A stretch of DNA of 64,000 nt from Polynucleobacter hirudinilacicola (GTDB taxonomy: Bacteria > Pseudomonadota > Gammaproteobacteria > Burkholderiales > Burkholderiaceae): positions 186,001 to 250,000 of the forward strand of contig NZ_NAIA01000002.1 in NCBI RefSeq assembly GCF_002192535.1. The letters run 5' to 3'. The number at the start of each line of letters is the position of its first letter. Within the stretch, counting starts at the first letter, position 1. The position numbers and the translations under genes were made by a program. Below are positions 27,000 to 36,869 of this stretch, in pieces. Below the pieces are notes generated by a model, which worked only from the letters and a program-made list of their open reading frames with translations, made no database searches and was not told the DNA's origin.

Positions 27000-27962
27000 T
27001 TATTTTTTCTCTAAAACAGTTTGCACAACGTAACGTGGACGATTACGGATTTGTTGATAGATTCGGCCAATATATTCGCCAAGAAGGCCAAGGCCAAATA
27101 GCATGACGCCAATCAGGAAGAAGGTTAAAGCGAAGAGAGTAAAGACACCCTCAACCTCAGCACCTAAGACGAAGCGACGTATCAAGAGGTAAGCAAAGAG
27201 GCTGCCTGCAGCAAGTGATAACAACATACCCAGAATGGAGAAAATCTGTAGAGGCATGATGGAGAAGCCAGTCACTAAATCAAAGTTCAGGCGAATGAGT
27301 TGATAGAGGCTGTACTTAGACTCACCAGCAAAACGCTCTTCGTGCTTGACAGTGATTTCAATGGGGTTCGCTGCAAAGGTATAAGCAAGCGCCGGAATAA
27401 AAGTATTGTTTTCATCGCATTGACGTACTAAGTCAACGATGCGACGACTATAGCCGCGCAACATGCAACCCTGGTCCGTCATCGTGATACGGGTAATGTT
27501 TTCACGCAAGCTATTCATGGCGCGTGAAGCAAATTTTCTAAAGAAACTATCACGACGATCCGCACGAATAGTGCCAACGTAATCGTGACCCTTTAATAGT
27601 TGCTCAGTTAAAGCATCTATTTCTTCAGGGGGGTTTTGCAAGTCCGCATCTAGAGTGATGATGTATTCACCTTTAGCGTATTCAAAACCGGCCATGATGG
27701 CCATGTGTTGACCAAAATTACTGTGAAATAAAACAGCGCGGGTAACGTCAGGGCGCAGTTCAACTTGCTTGGCTAAGATTCCTGCCGAGCGATCTTTGCT
27801 GCCGTCATTTACAAAAACGACCTCATAGGAAATATTGCGCTTGGCAGTTACGCCATCCAAGGCCGGGTAGAGGCGATCAAATAGGGCTTGTAGGCCGTCT
27901 TCCTCGTTGTAAACGGGAATAACAATACTGAGCTTTGGGTTAGCAACTAAATTTGCAGTCAT
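27000..27962 (-). CDS. arnC: Undecaprenyl-phosphate 4-deoxy-4-formamido-L-arabinose transferase
   Basis: GT2 family transferase that loads Ara4FN onto undecaprenyl phosphate at the cytoplasmic face. The N-terminal domain shows LSIVIPVYNEEDGLQALFDRL, the DXD-like TLDADLQNPPEE and QGCMLRGYSR; two C-terminal transmembrane helices follow (IFSILGMLLSLAAGSLFAYLL and FTLFALTFFLIGVMLFGLGLLG), ending in the YIGRIYQQIRNRPRYV tail. 320 aa. Confidence 0.94.
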   Translation of the reverse strand: MTANLVANPKLSIVIPVYNEEDGLQALFDRLYPALDGVTAKRNISYEVVFVNDGSKDRSAGILAKQVELRPDVTRAVLFHSNFGQHMAIMAGFEYAKGEYIITLDADLQNPPEEIDALTEQLLKGHDYVGTIRADRRDSFFRKFASRAMNSLRENITRITMTDQGCMLRGYSRRIVDLVRQCDENNTFIPALAYTFAANPIEITVKHEERFAGESKYSLYQLIRLNFDLVTGFSIMPLQIFSILGMLLSLAAGSLFAYLLIRRFVLGAEVEGVFTLFALTFFLIGVMLFGLGLLGEYIGRIYQQIRNRPRYVVQTVLEKK

Positions 27963-28003
27963 GCCGCAATTTTGCCTGATTCTTGGGGCTTAGCCCAATT
28001 AGG

Positions 28004-29158
28004 CTAGTTTTTAGAGTGTTTCTTGAGGATTCCAATCAATCCACTGGCTATACGGCCAATATCTTCGTCTGCCATTCCTGGAAAAAGTGGGAGAGTGAGA
28101 ATAGAACGGCCAATACGCTCTGCTATTGGTGTGTCACTTGTTTTATAGCCTTGATTTTTATAAAGGGTAAATCCAGTAATGGCTGGATAGTGCACCCCTG
28201 TGCCAATGCCTAGATCCTTTAACTCAGTCATGACTTGGGCGCGATCACAATTTAATTGCTCCAGTGGCAGCAGCACTTGAAACATATGCCAATTACTATC
28301 TGTGAAATTTTCTACCGGTAGTTCTAATTTGAGACGTTCTAATCCAGCCGCCTTCAATCCCGCACGAATAAGTTCAAAGTATTGGCGAGCAAGTGTTGCA
28401 CGGCGGGTTTGGTAGGCAGGCAATTGTTTTAACTGATGAAGTCCAATCACCGCATTCACATCTGTCAAATTATCTTTACCACCAAGCACATCAACGTCCA
28501 TTCCGTCCATGCCTTGACGAGTTAAACCTTGCAGACGAAATTTTTCAGCAAGTTTGGCTTCATCTGCATTGTTGAGGACTAGGCAGCCACCCTCTACAGT
28601 ACTGAGGTTCTTATTGGCTTGGAAGCTAAAGCTCACTAAGTCACCGAAGCTACCAATCTTCTTACCTTTCCATTGAGAACCAAAGGCTTGAGCAGCATCT
28701 TCAATCACACGTAAATTATGCTGCGTCGCTAGTGAGTAGAGTTGGTCCATATCAACTGGTAGACCAGCCAAATACACGGGCATGATCGCTCGTGTATTTG
28801 GAGTGATTGCTGCTGTAACTTTATTGAGATCAATATTGCGTGTAACAGGATCAATATCAACAAAAACTGGCTTTGCACCAACCCCTAGGATGACATTAGA
28901 AGTGGCCACCCAAGAAATCGGCGTAGTAATGACCTCATCACCCGCGCCAATACCAGCAACTTGTAGTGCAATTTTCATTGTTGCTGTGCCGTTAGCAAAG
29001 CAGCGCACAGGACGACCGCCAAAGTATTCGCTTAGGGTTGCTTCAAACTCTGCCAGCTTGGGTCCTGAAGTCACCCAACCAGAGCGCAATACTTCTGAAA
29101 CAGCATCAATGGTTTCTTGATTGAAGCTGGGGCGGGTGAAGGGAATAAAGTTTGACAT
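28004..29158 (-). CDS. arnB: UDP-4-amino-4-deoxy-L-arabinose aminotransferase
   Basis: PLP-dependent enzyme (DegT/DnrJ/EryC1 family) that converts UDP-4-ketopentose plus glutamate to UDP-L-Ara4N. The N-terminus FIPFTRPSFNQETIDAVSEVL, the PLP aspartate region VIEDAAQAFGSQWKG and the Schiff-base Lys in SFQANKNLSTVEGG are visible. 384 aa. It lies between arnT and arnC with short gaps. Confidence 0.94.
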   Translation of the reverse strand: MSNFIPFTRPSFNQETIDAVSEVLRSGWVTSGPKLAEFEATLSEYFGGRPVRCFANGTATMKIALQVAGIGAGDEVITTPISWVATSNVILGVGAKPVFVDIDPVTRNIDLNKVTAAITPNTRAIMPVYLAGLPVDMDQLYSLATQHNLRVIEDAAQAFGSQWKGKKIGSFGDLVSFSFQANKNLSTVEGGCLVLNNADEAKLAEKFRLQGLTRQGMDGMDVDVLGGKDNLTDVNAVIGLHQLKQLPAYQTRRATLARQYFELIRAGLKAAGLERLKLELPVENFTDSNWHMFQVLLPLEQLNCDRAQVMTELKDLGIGTGVHYPAITGFTLYKNQGYKTSDTPIAERIGRSILTLPLFPGMADEDIGRIASGLIGILKKHSKN

Positions 29159-29169
29159 GTAGTTCTATA

Positions 29170-30861
29170 TTACCGCGTGACATTCGTTGCATCGGGGTGT
29201 TTCACGATCACTCTACGGGAATCACGATCTACTTCTTGCATAGGTAGATTTAATTCTTGGAGTGCCACATACTGCTCTGGGACCATCAAGGCGTAAGCGC
29301 TTAGATCCTCTTTCCAGCGAGTAATGAAGGCATCTAGGGTTGGCATCCAAAGCTCAGGCTCTTGGTTGACACCAAACCCAAGCTCATCCGGGGATTCAAC
29401 CATGATCATCGTCCTACCAAAATAAAACGGTACAGTATGATCTAAAAGGCGAACAGAGTAGAAGTTAACCTTCTCTGGAATAGATGATTTCACTCGGTTG
29501 ACAAGGTCAATACCAGAAACTGCGCGACCCAAGGTTTCATGACCCGTTCCAGCGATGATGGCGCAGAGAAAAAATCCACAAGCAAAACTCACAATACTTT
29601 GAACGCCATTGCGTTTGCTTTGCCAAGCTGCAAATGCACTAAATAGTATGAGTGCAATCAAAGCAGCAATTACCCAGTAAGTATATTGAGCGTAGGCTTC
29701 AATCTCATCAGGCCTTGCTTGTTTGCCAATATCAGACAGGAAGAAAAATCCAACGCATCCCAAGATTGCAAATCCGATGGTTTGCAGTTTCCAAGGAAGC
29801 TCCATGGAATTAGTGTGTGCTAGCAATTGATCTAAACGATTACCAATTAATAATGCGAGTGCCGGAAAAATAGGAATGATGTAGCCCGGTAATTTAGAGC
29901 GTGAAACACTAAAGAAGGCGAAGATCACAGCAAACCAACATACCAATAACCAGCCACTGGAGAAGTCGCGACGACGCTCCCCCCATGCTTGCACAACCGA
30001 GCCTGGGATTTGTAAAACCCAAGGCAGTATGCCAATGAGTAGCAATGGTACGAAGTAGTAAATAGGACCTGTTCTGCTATGGGCATCCTGAGTAAAACGC
30101 TGTAGGTGCTCGTGAATAAAGAAGAACTCTAGAAATTCAGGATTACGCTGAGCAACCAAGATAAACCATGGTGCTGTTACTACTAGAAATAAAATCGTCC
30201 CGCTGAACAAATGTAAGCGGGTCCAGATTTTCCAATCCCAAGTGCTAATAGAGTAGGCAACAAAGACCATGGCTGGAATCGCAGCACCAATTACTCCTTT
30301 GGAGAGTGTTGCCAGTGCCATGAAGATCCAGCAAGCCCACATCCAATTTCGGCAACTAGATTTATTGTTTGCATTTTGTGCTAACAGCAAGCTACAGAGT
30401 GCCGCCACTAAAAAAGAGGACAGCCCCATGTCGAGAGAATTAAAGTGGCCGCTAATAACCCACATCGGACTGGATGCGAGAGCAACAGCAGCTAGCCATC
30501 CTGCTCTAGCGCTGTAGATTCGGGCCCCAGTAAAGCCGATGAGCAAAATCGTCAGAAAGCCAGTAAGGGCGGCCCACAAGCGCGCTTGCCAATCACCAAT
30601 ACCAAATACTTGAAATGCTGCTGCAGTTGCCCAAGCTTGGAGTGGCGGTTTCTCAAAATACTTATAGCCGTTATAGCGTGGTGTTACCCAATCGCCAGTG
30701 ACCAACATCTCTCTGGCTATTTCTGCATAACGTCCCTCATCTGATGGAATGAGGTGGCGATAGTTCAGTGTGCCAAACCATAACAAGGCATAAATTATGA
30801 ACAGCAATAAAATTTTGCCAGGATGCAGTGCTGAAGACTGTCGAATTTGTCCAAACTGCAT
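29170..30861 (-). CDS. arnT: Lipid A 4-amino-4-deoxy-L-arabinose transferase (GT83)
   Basis: Integral membrane glycosyltransferase of the PMT superfamily that moves L-Ara4N from undecaprenyl phosphate to lipid A at the periplasmic face. The first loop contains LIPSDEGRYAEIAREMLVTGDWVTPRYNG and YKYFEKPPLQAWATA, with the catalytic-type Asp/Glu, followed by about ten hydrophobic segments and a short soluble C-terminus. 563 aa. The start codon overlaps the stop of the upstream gene by one base. Confidence 0.93.
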   Translation of the reverse strand: MQFGQIRQSSALHPGKILLLFIIYALLWFGTLNYRHLIPSDEGRYAEIAREMLVTGDWVTPRYNGYKYFEKPPLQAWATAAAFQVFGIGDWQARLWAALTGFLTILLIGFTGARIYSARAGWLAAVALASSPMWVISGHFNSLDMGLSSFLVAALCSLLLAQNANNKSSCRNWMWACWIFMALATLSKGVIGAAIPAMVFVAYSISTWDWKIWTRLHLFSGTILFLVVTAPWFILVAQRNPEFLEFFFIHEHLQRFTQDAHSRTGPIYYFVPLLLIGILPWVLQIPGSVVQAWGERRRDFSSGWLLVCWFAVIFAFFSVSRSKLPGYIIPIFPALALLIGNRLDQLLAHTNSMELPWKLQTIGFAILGCVGFFFLSDIGKQARPDEIEAYAQYTYWVIAALIALILFSAFAAWQSKRNGVQSIVSFACGFFLCAIIAGTGHETLGRAVSGIDLVNRVKSSIPEKVNFYSVRLLDHTVPFYFGRTMIMVESPDELGFGVNQEPELWMPTLDAFITRWKEDLSAYALMVPEQYVALQELNLPMQEVDRDSRRVIVKHPDATNVTR

Positions 30862-31238
30862 TAGTTTGGCTCCACGATTAAGGCCAGCAGAACTTGACGT
30901 CCTTCGCCCACCAAAATGTTGTAAGTTCGGCAGGCTGCCTGAGAATCCATGATTTCAAAGCCAATTTTGGCCAAAATCAGAGATTTGAGGAGTTCAGGCT
31001 TAGGAAAGCGCTGTTTATTTCCTGTTCCAATTAGAATCAATTCAGGCTTGAGATCAACCATTTGGGCGAAATGGGATGCGTCTAGGCCTTCAAATGACTG
31101 GACTGGCCATTCAGAAATTGCCCCGTCAGAGCTCAATAAGACAGCATGGGCATATGGGGTCTGGTTGATCTCGACATAGCCATCTCCATAGCCGGTGATC
31201 GTATTGGCTCCAGAATGGGGGTCAGATTGAAGCTTCAA
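30861..31238 (-). CDS. Mth938-like domain protein (DUF498 family)
   Basis: Small 125-aa protein of the Mth938/NDUFAF3 fold: INTITGYGDG-type start (NTITGYGDGYVEINQ), then PELILIGTGNKQRFP and an AACRTYNILVGEGRQVLLALI C-terminus. No catalytic residues are known for the family; relatives occur in many bacteria and as a complex I assembly factor in mitochondria. It is the first gene of the arn transcription unit here, sharing one base with arnT, but a role in lipid A modification is not implied by the family. Confidence 0.85.
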   Translation of the reverse strand: MKLQSDPHSGANTITGYGDGYVEINQTPYAHAVLLSSDGAISEWPVQSFEGLDASHFAQMVDLKPELILIGTGNKQRFPKPELLKSLILAKIGFEIMDSQAACRTYNILVGEGRQVLLALIVEPN

Positions 31239-31317
31239 GTGGACTCTCTGTCATAATTATGTGGATTATAGCTAGCTGTTTTTTCCAAGATTTCAAGAAC
31301 TTACCCTTTAATTTATT

Positions 31318-32574
31318 GTGAAGCCCATCCAAAAGTCCAAAAAACTCGATAACGTCTGTTACGACATTCGTGGGCCGGTGCTTGAGCTCGCTCAGCGCAT
31401 GGAAGAAGAGGGCCATAAGATCATCAAATTAAACATCGGAAACGTAGGGGTTTTCGGTTTTGATCCTCCTGAAGAAATTCAGCTGGACATGATTCGTAAT
31501 TTGAGTAATGCCTCAGCATATTCTGATTCCAAAGGTATCTTTGCTGCTCGTAAAGCGATCATGCAGTATTGCCAAGAAAAAGGTATTCAAGGTGTAGCAC
31601 TAGATGATGTTTACACCGGCAATGGTGTTTCTGAACTCATCGTACTTTCAATGAATGCATTATTGAATGATGGCGATGAAGTATTGGTTCCTGCACCAGA
31701 CTATCCGCTGTGGACTGCTGCAGTAAGTTTATCCAGTGGTACCCCAGTTCACTATCTTTGTGATGAGTCAAAAGACTGGGCGCCAGACTTAAATGATCTG
31801 CGCAAAAAAATTACACCGCGTACCAAAGCGATTGTGGTGATTAATCCAAACAATCCAACCGGTGCAATTTATTCCAAAGAAGTATTACTTGAGATGGTGA
31901 AAATCGCTCGTGAGCATGGTTTGATTTTGTTTGCTGATGAGATATACGACAAAATGTTGTATGACGCAGAGAAACATATTTCTCTTGCATCCCTGTCTAC
32001 TGATGTAGTCACCATTACTTTCAATGGCCTATCCAAGAACTACCGTTCCTGCGGCTACCGTGCGGGCTGGATGGTGGTTTCAGGTGATAAAGAAATGGTG
32101 CGTGACTATATCGAAGGCCTCAATATGTTGGCCTCGATGCGTTTATGTGCAAACGTGCCGGGTCAGTACGCAATTCAAACAGCACTTGGTGGTTATCAAA
32201 GTATTGACGACTTGGTAGGTGAGGGCGGTCGCTTAGCAAAGCAACGCGATCTTGCATGGAAGCTCATCACTGCTATTCCCGGGGTGACTTGCGTTAAACC
32301 AAAATCTGCTTTGTATTTATTTCCAAAGTTAGACCCTGAGGTTTATCCAATTAAAGATGATCAACAGTTTGTTGCCGATCTTCTCAAAGAGGAAAAAGTA
32401 TTGTTAGTGCAGGGCTCTGGTTTTAACTGGGGTAAGCCTGATCACTTCCGCGTAGTGTTCTTACCTCATGAAGATGTGCTCACAGAGGCGATTGGTCGCC
32501 TTGCCCGTTTTTTAGAGCGTTATCGTAACAAGCATGGCCGTAAGGCTTCTCCAACCGCAGCAAAGGCATCATGA
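31318..32574 (+). CDS. alaA: PLP-dependent aminotransferase, AlaA-like
   Basis: Class I/II aminotransferase related to glutamate-pyruvate aminotransferase AlaA. Seen: KLNIGNVGVFGFDPPEEI near the N-terminus, INPNNPTGAIY, DEIYDKMLYD and the PLP Lys in FNGLSKNYRSCGYRAGW. 418 aa. The start is a GTG at 31318 (no ATG is nearby; the next Met is 27 codons in). hom begins within the stop region (ATGA overlap at 32571), so the two are co-translated. Confidence 0.9.
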   Translation: MKPIQKSKKLDNVCYDIRGPVLELAQRMEEEGHKIIKLNIGNVGVFGFDPPEEIQLDMIRNLSNASAYSDSKGIFAARKAIMQYCQEKGIQGVALDDVYTGNGVSELIVLSMNALLNDGDEVLVPAPDYPLWTAAVSLSSGTPVHYLCDESKDWAPDLNDLRKKITPRTKAIVVINPNNPTGAIYSKEVLLEMVKIAREHGLILFADEIYDKMLYDAEKHISLASLSTDVVTITFNGLSKNYRSCGYRAGWMVVSGDKEMVRDYIEGLNMLASMRLCANVPGQYAIQTALGGYQSIDDLVGEGGRLAKQRDLAWKLITAIPGVTCVKPKSALYLFPKLDPEVYPIKDDQQFVADLLKEEKVLLVQGSGFNWGKPDHFRVVFLPHEDVLTEAIGRLARFLERYRNKHGRKASPTAAKAS

Positions 32575-33881
32575 AACCGATTCAAGTAGGTCTATTAGGT
32601 ATTGGCACCGTTGGTGGTGGCGTATTCACAGTTCTCGAGCGCAACCAAGATGAGATCACCCGTCGTGCTGGTCGCGGCATTCGCATTAATACAGTTGCCG
32701 ATCTCAATGTGGAGCGTGCCAAAGAAATCGTTAAAGATCGCGCGCAAATCGTCAATGACGCTCGTGCCGTCATCAATAATCCTGAGATCGATATCGTTGT
32801 TGAGCTCATCGGTGGCTACGGTATCGCCAAAGACTTGGTTTTAGAGGCTATTGCAGCAGGTAAGCACGTGGTTACGGCTAATAAGGCCTTGATCGCCGTC
32901 CATGGCAACGAGATTTTTAAAGCCGCTCACGCTAAAGGCGTCATGGTCGCATTTGAAGCCGCGGTTGCTGGGGGCATTCCTATTATTAAGGCCTTACGTG
33001 AAGGCTTAACGGCTAATCGTATTGAGTGGATCGCCGGCATCATTAACGGTACAACCAATTTCATTCTTTCTGAGATGCGCGATAAAGGTTTGGACTTCGC
33101 AACAGTTCTCAAAGAGGCTCAACGTCTTGGTTACGCTGAAGCAGATCCAACATTTGATATTGAGGGTGTTGATGCTGCTCATAAAGCAACCATCATGAGT
33201 GCAATTGCATTTGGTATTCCAATGCAATTTGATAAAGCCCATATCGAAGGTATCACTAAGTTAGCCGCAATCGATATTCGTTATGCTGAGCAATTAGGCT
33301 ACCGCATTAAGTTGTTGGGCATTGCTAAGAAAACTCCAACTGGTGTTGAGTTACGCGTTCATCCAACTTTAATCCCAACGAAGCGTTTGATTGCTAACGT
33401 TGAAGGCGCTATGAATGCTGTGCAAGTATTCGGTGATGCTGTAGGCACAACTTTGTACTACGGTAAAGGTGCTGGCTCGGAGCCAACTGCGTCTGCCGTG
33501 ATTGCTGACTTGGTCGATATCACTCGTTTGCTGAGTGCAGATCCTGAACATCGCGTGCCATACTTGGCTTTCCAGCCTGATGCTGTTCAAAATACTCCAG
33601 TACTACCTATCGGCGAGATCACTACTAGTTACTACTTGCGTATGCGCGTAGCTGACCAAGCGGGCGTATTGGCTGATATCACTAAGATCTTGGCTGCGCA
33701 TGGCGTTTCAATTGATGCGCTCTTGCAAAAAGAAGCTGATGAAGGTGAAAGTCAAACTGATCTAGTTGCCTTAACGCATGAGACAAAAGAGAAAAACATG
33801 CTTGCCGCTATCAAAGAGATTCAAAATCTCAAAACGGTGGATGGCGAAGTGGTGAAGATTCGTTTAGAAAATCTGTCTTAA
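32571..33881 (+). CDS. hom: Homoserine dehydrogenase
   Basis: Reduces aspartate semialdehyde to homoserine in threonine and methionine synthesis. N-terminal NAD(P) fold with GLLGIGTVGGGVF, catalytic segment AGIINGTTNFILSEM and QRLGYAEADPTFDIEGVDAAHK, and a C-terminal ACT domain (YYLRMRVADQAGVLADITKIL, about residues 350-425) for feedback control by threonine. 436 aa. Coupled to alaA by a 4-bp overlap; thrC follows after 9 bp. Confidence 0.97.
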   Translation: MKPIQVGLLGIGTVGGGVFTVLERNQDEITRRAGRGIRINTVADLNVERAKEIVKDRAQIVNDARAVINNPEIDIVVELIGGYGIAKDLVLEAIAAGKHVVTANKALIAVHGNEIFKAAHAKGVMVAFEAAVAGGIPIIKALREGLTANRIEWIAGIINGTTNFILSEMRDKGLDFATVLKEAQRLGYAEADPTFDIEGVDAAHKATIMSAIAFGIPMQFDKAHIEGITKLAAIDIRYAEQLGYRIKLLGIAKKTPTGVELRVHPTLIPTKRLIANVEGAMNAVQVFGDAVGTTLYYGKGAGSEPTASAVIADLVDITRLLSADPEHRVPYLAFQPDAVQNTPVLPIGEITTSYYLRMRVADQAGVLADITKILAAHGVSIDALLQKEADEGESQTDLVALTHETKEKNMLAAIKEIQNLKTVDGEVVKIRLENLS

Positions 33882-33890
33882 GTAAAACTG

Positions 33891-35333
33891 ATGCGTTACC
33901 AATCTACTCGTGGCAATAGTCCACAACAATCCTTCTTAGAAATTCTCCTGGGTGGATTAGCACCGGACGGCGGCTTATATTTGCCGACTCACTATCCACA
34001 AGTCACTCCTGTACAGTTGGATTCTTGGCGTGGCCTAACTTATGCCGATCTTGCATATGAAGTCTTGAGCCTATATTGCGACGATATTCCTGAGGCTGAT
34101 TTACGTGCACTCTTGCGTAAAACGTATACCGAGCAGGTTTACTGTAATGGTCGCCCCCAAGATAATGCCAAAGACATAACCCCCTTGCATTGGTTTGGTG
34201 AAGAGCATGGCACTCGTATAGGACTTGTGAGTCTTTCAAATGGTCCCACGCTAGCTTTTAAAGATATGGCCATGCAATTGTTAGGCAATTTATTTGAGTA
34301 CGCATTAAAGCGTGCTGGTCAAAAACTCAATATTTTGGGTGCTACCTCCGGTGACACGGGAAGCGCTGCTGAATATGCGATGCGCGGTAAAGAGGGCGTC
34401 AAAGTATTTATGCTCTCACCACGTGGCAAGATGAGCTCCTTCCAGTCAGCGCAAATGTACTCCTTGCAAGATCCCAATATCTTCAACTTAGCGGTTGCTG
34501 GTGTGTTTGATGATTGCCAAGATATCGTTAAAGCGGTGAGTAATGATCACGCCTTCAAGGCCAAGAGCCAAATTGGTACCGTGAACTCCATTAACTGGGG
34601 CCGGGTAGTTGCTCAAGTGGTGTATTACTTCCAAGGTTATCTCTTGGCTACCAAGTCTAGCAATGAGAAAGTTTCATTTACTGTGCCATCGGGTAATTTT
34701 GGTAACGTTTGTGCTGGCCATATTGCACGCATGATGGGTCTACCCATCGAGCATTTGATTGTTGCAACCAATGAGAACGATGTACTTGATGAGTTCTTCC
34801 GCACGGGTGTATACCGCGCACGCAAATCTGCGGAGACATTACATACTTCTAGTCCATCAATGGATATCTCCAAGGCAAGCAACTTTGAGCGTTTTGTATA
34901 TGACTTTATGGGTCAGGATGGCAAGGCTACTGCAGCCATGTTCAAGAAGGTAGATGAGACTGGCGGCTTCGATATTTCGAAGGATGCTGTCTTTAAAGAA
35001 CTCGGTAAGTATGGCTTCCAATCTGGTCGTAGTACTCATGAAAATCGCCTCGAGACTATTCGCGATATTGATACGCGCTATGGCGTGATGATTGATACTC
35101 ACACTGCAGATGGTGTCAAAGTAGCGCGCGAGCATTTACAAGCTGGTATTCCGATGCTGGTATTAGAGACTGCGCTACCAATTAAGTTTGAAGAAACCAT
35201 TCAAGAGGCCTTAGGCCGTCCCGCTGAGTGTCCATCTGCATTTAAAGATATTAAGTCCAAGCCACAGCGTGTAGAAAATATTGATGCTGATGTTAATCAG
35301 GTCAAAACATTCATCACAACGCATCTTAGTTAA
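33891..35333 (+). CDS. thrC: Threonine synthase
   Basis: PLP enzyme that converts O-phosphohomoserine to threonine. The N-terminal RYQSTRGNSP and GLAPDGGLYLP motifs, the PLP Lys in TLAFKDMAMQLLGNL and the phosphate-binding GATSGDTGSAA are all seen. 480 aa, the long form. It completes the hom-thrC pair; thrB is not in the window. Confidence 0.97.
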   Translation: MRYQSTRGNSPQQSFLEILLGGLAPDGGLYLPTHYPQVTPVQLDSWRGLTYADLAYEVLSLYCDDIPEADLRALLRKTYTEQVYCNGRPQDNAKDITPLHWFGEEHGTRIGLVSLSNGPTLAFKDMAMQLLGNLFEYALKRAGQKLNILGATSGDTGSAAEYAMRGKEGVKVFMLSPRGKMSSFQSAQMYSLQDPNIFNLAVAGVFDDCQDIVKAVSNDHAFKAKSQIGTVNSINWGRVVAQVVYYFQGYLLATKSSNEKVSFTVPSGNFGNVCAGHIARMMGLPIEHLIVATNENDVLDEFFRTGVYRARKSAETLHTSSPSMDISKASNFERFVYDFMGQDGKATAAMFKKVDETGGFDISKDAVFKELGKYGFQSGRSTHENRLETIRDIDTRYGVMIDTHTADGVKVAREHLQAGIPMLVLETALPIKFEETIQEALGRPAECPSAFKDIKSKPQRVENIDADVNQVKTFITTHLS

Positions 35334-35350
35334 TACATAAGCTCATTGCC

Positions 35351-36592
35351 ATGACTAAGCCTCCAATGTTGACTGCCCAGCAGGCCTTGGATCATTTGCT
35401 TTCTCATGCCAAGCCAGTAGCTGAGACTGAAAGTGTTCCAATGCAGGCGACATTAGGTCGCGTTCTCGCAGAAAACGTCAATAGCCTCGTTGATGTACCT
35501 CCACTTGATAACACCTCGATGGATGGCTATGCGGTACGAACAGCAGATACTCAAACTTCCGGAAGTATTTTAAAAATTGCGCAACGTATTCCTGCGGGCT
35601 CGGTTGGAACAGATCTCCAGACGGGAACTGCTGCCCGCATCTTTACTGGCGCACCAGTTCCTGCGGGTGCGGATGCCGTAGTGATGCAGGAGGATTGCGC
35701 CATCCCTGAAGGATCGACTGGTCAGGTGCAAGTCAATGTCGTACCCACAGCAGGGCAATGGATACGTCGCAGAGGTGAAGACTTAACAAGTGGTAAAACC
35801 GCCTTAACTGCAGGGACCTTTTTGCGCCCGCAAGAGTTAGGGGTTGCTGCATCTGCTGGCTTAACCCACCTAAACGTGAAGCGCAGAGTGAAGGTAGCTG
35901 CATTCTTTACGGGTGATGAGTTAGCGCTGCCTGGTGAGCCACTAAAGCCTGGCGGGATCTATAACTCTAATCGCGACACTTTATTGGCTTGTCTTAAATC
36001 ATTGGGGTGTGATGCAACTGATTTAGGCATTGTTCCTGATCGGCTAGATGCGACAAAAGCGGCATTACGCACAGCAAGCAAAGACCATGATTTGATTATT
36101 ACGTCTGGCGGTGCATCGGTTGGTGAAGAGGACCATATTAAACCTGCAGTGACTGCTGAAGGTCGATTAGATCTATGGCAGATTGCCATAAAACCTGGGA
36201 AGCCTTTGGCATTTGGTGCAGTCCGTAAATCAGAAGAGCCGAAAGATGGTGAGGCATGGTTTATTGGTTTACCTGGTAATCCAGTCTCCAGTTTTGTCAC
36301 TTTCTTGCTATTTGTAAGGCCATTCATTCTGAAGCTACAGGGGCGAAACAGTGCACCACTCCAGTCTTACACAATGCGTGCGGATTTTGATTGGTTAAAA
36401 GCCGATCGTCGCAATGAGTTCTTGCGCGTCAAGCTCAATGGAAATGGCGGCTTAGATTTATTTCCTAACCAAAGCTCTGGGGTGCTCACTAGCGCATCTT
36501 GGGGTGATGGTTTAGTGGATTGCCCGCCAAATCAGCCCATTAAATCTGGTGATCTAGTGAAGTACATCCCTTTTGATGCACTTCTTAAATAA
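35351..36592 (+). CDS. moeA: Molybdopterin molybdotransferase MoeA
   Basis: Inserts molybdate into adenylylated molybdopterin to make the active cofactor. Domain landmarks: DNTSMDGYAVR near residue 55, RIFTGAPVPAGADAVVMQED, GIYNSNRDTL, and the MoaB/Mog-like core ITSGGASVGEEDH with GLPGNPVSS. 413 aa. First of three molybdopterin genes (moeA-moaD-moaE) following thrC by 17 bp. Confidence 0.97.
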   Translation: MTKPPMLTAQQALDHLLSHAKPVAETESVPMQATLGRVLAENVNSLVDVPPLDNTSMDGYAVRTADTQTSGSILKIAQRIPAGSVGTDLQTGTAARIFTGAPVPAGADAVVMQEDCAIPEGSTGQVQVNVVPTAGQWIRRRGEDLTSGKTALTAGTFLRPQELGVAASAGLTHLNVKRRVKVAAFFTGDELALPGEPLKPGGIYNSNRDTLLACLKSLGCDATDLGIVPDRLDATKAALRTASKDHDLIITSGGASVGEEDHIKPAVTAEGRLDLWQIAIKPGKPLAFGAVRKSEEPKDGEAWFIGLPGNPVSSFVTFLLFVRPFILKLQGRNSAPLQSYTMRADFDWLKADRRNEFLRVKLNGNGGLDLFPNQSSGVLTSASWGDGLVDCPPNQPIKSGDLVKYIPFDALLK

Positions 36593-36610
36593 TCGGTTTA
36601 CGATTCCTTT

Positions 36611-36868
36611 ATGAAACTTGAATTACGATTCTTTGCCTCTTTGCGTGAAGCCCTTGGTGTTTCTCAGGAAAGTATCGTCATATCTGACAGCATCAAAACG
36701 ATTGCAGATCTCAGGGCCTATTTAGTTCAACGCGGTAATCCTTGGTCTGAAGTATTGGCTCAGGGCAAAGTATTGCGCTGCGCTCTGAATCAGGTGATGG
36801 TTGATGCGAGCACTCCCTTGCAAGAAAATGCAGAGGTTGCTTTTTTCCCTCCAGTGACTGGCGGTTAA
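36611..36868 (+). CDS. moaD: Molybdopterin synthase small subunit MoaD
   Basis: Ubiquitin-like sulfur carrier that supplies the dithiolene sulfurs. Begins LRFFASLREALG and ends in the obligatory Gly-Gly (PPVTGG) that is thiocarboxylated. 85 aa. moaE begins 1 bp after the stop. Confidence 0.96.
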   Translation: MKLELRFFASLREALGVSQESIVISDSIKTIADLRAYLVQRGNPWSEVLAQGKVLRCALNQVMVDASTPLQENAEVAFFPPVTGG

Positions 36869-36869
36869 T

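Noticed and set aside
29170..30861. Eukaryotic-like protein mannosyltransferase (PMT) function
   Set aside because: The arn operon context and ArnT motif SDEGRYAEIA assign it to GT83 lipid A modification.
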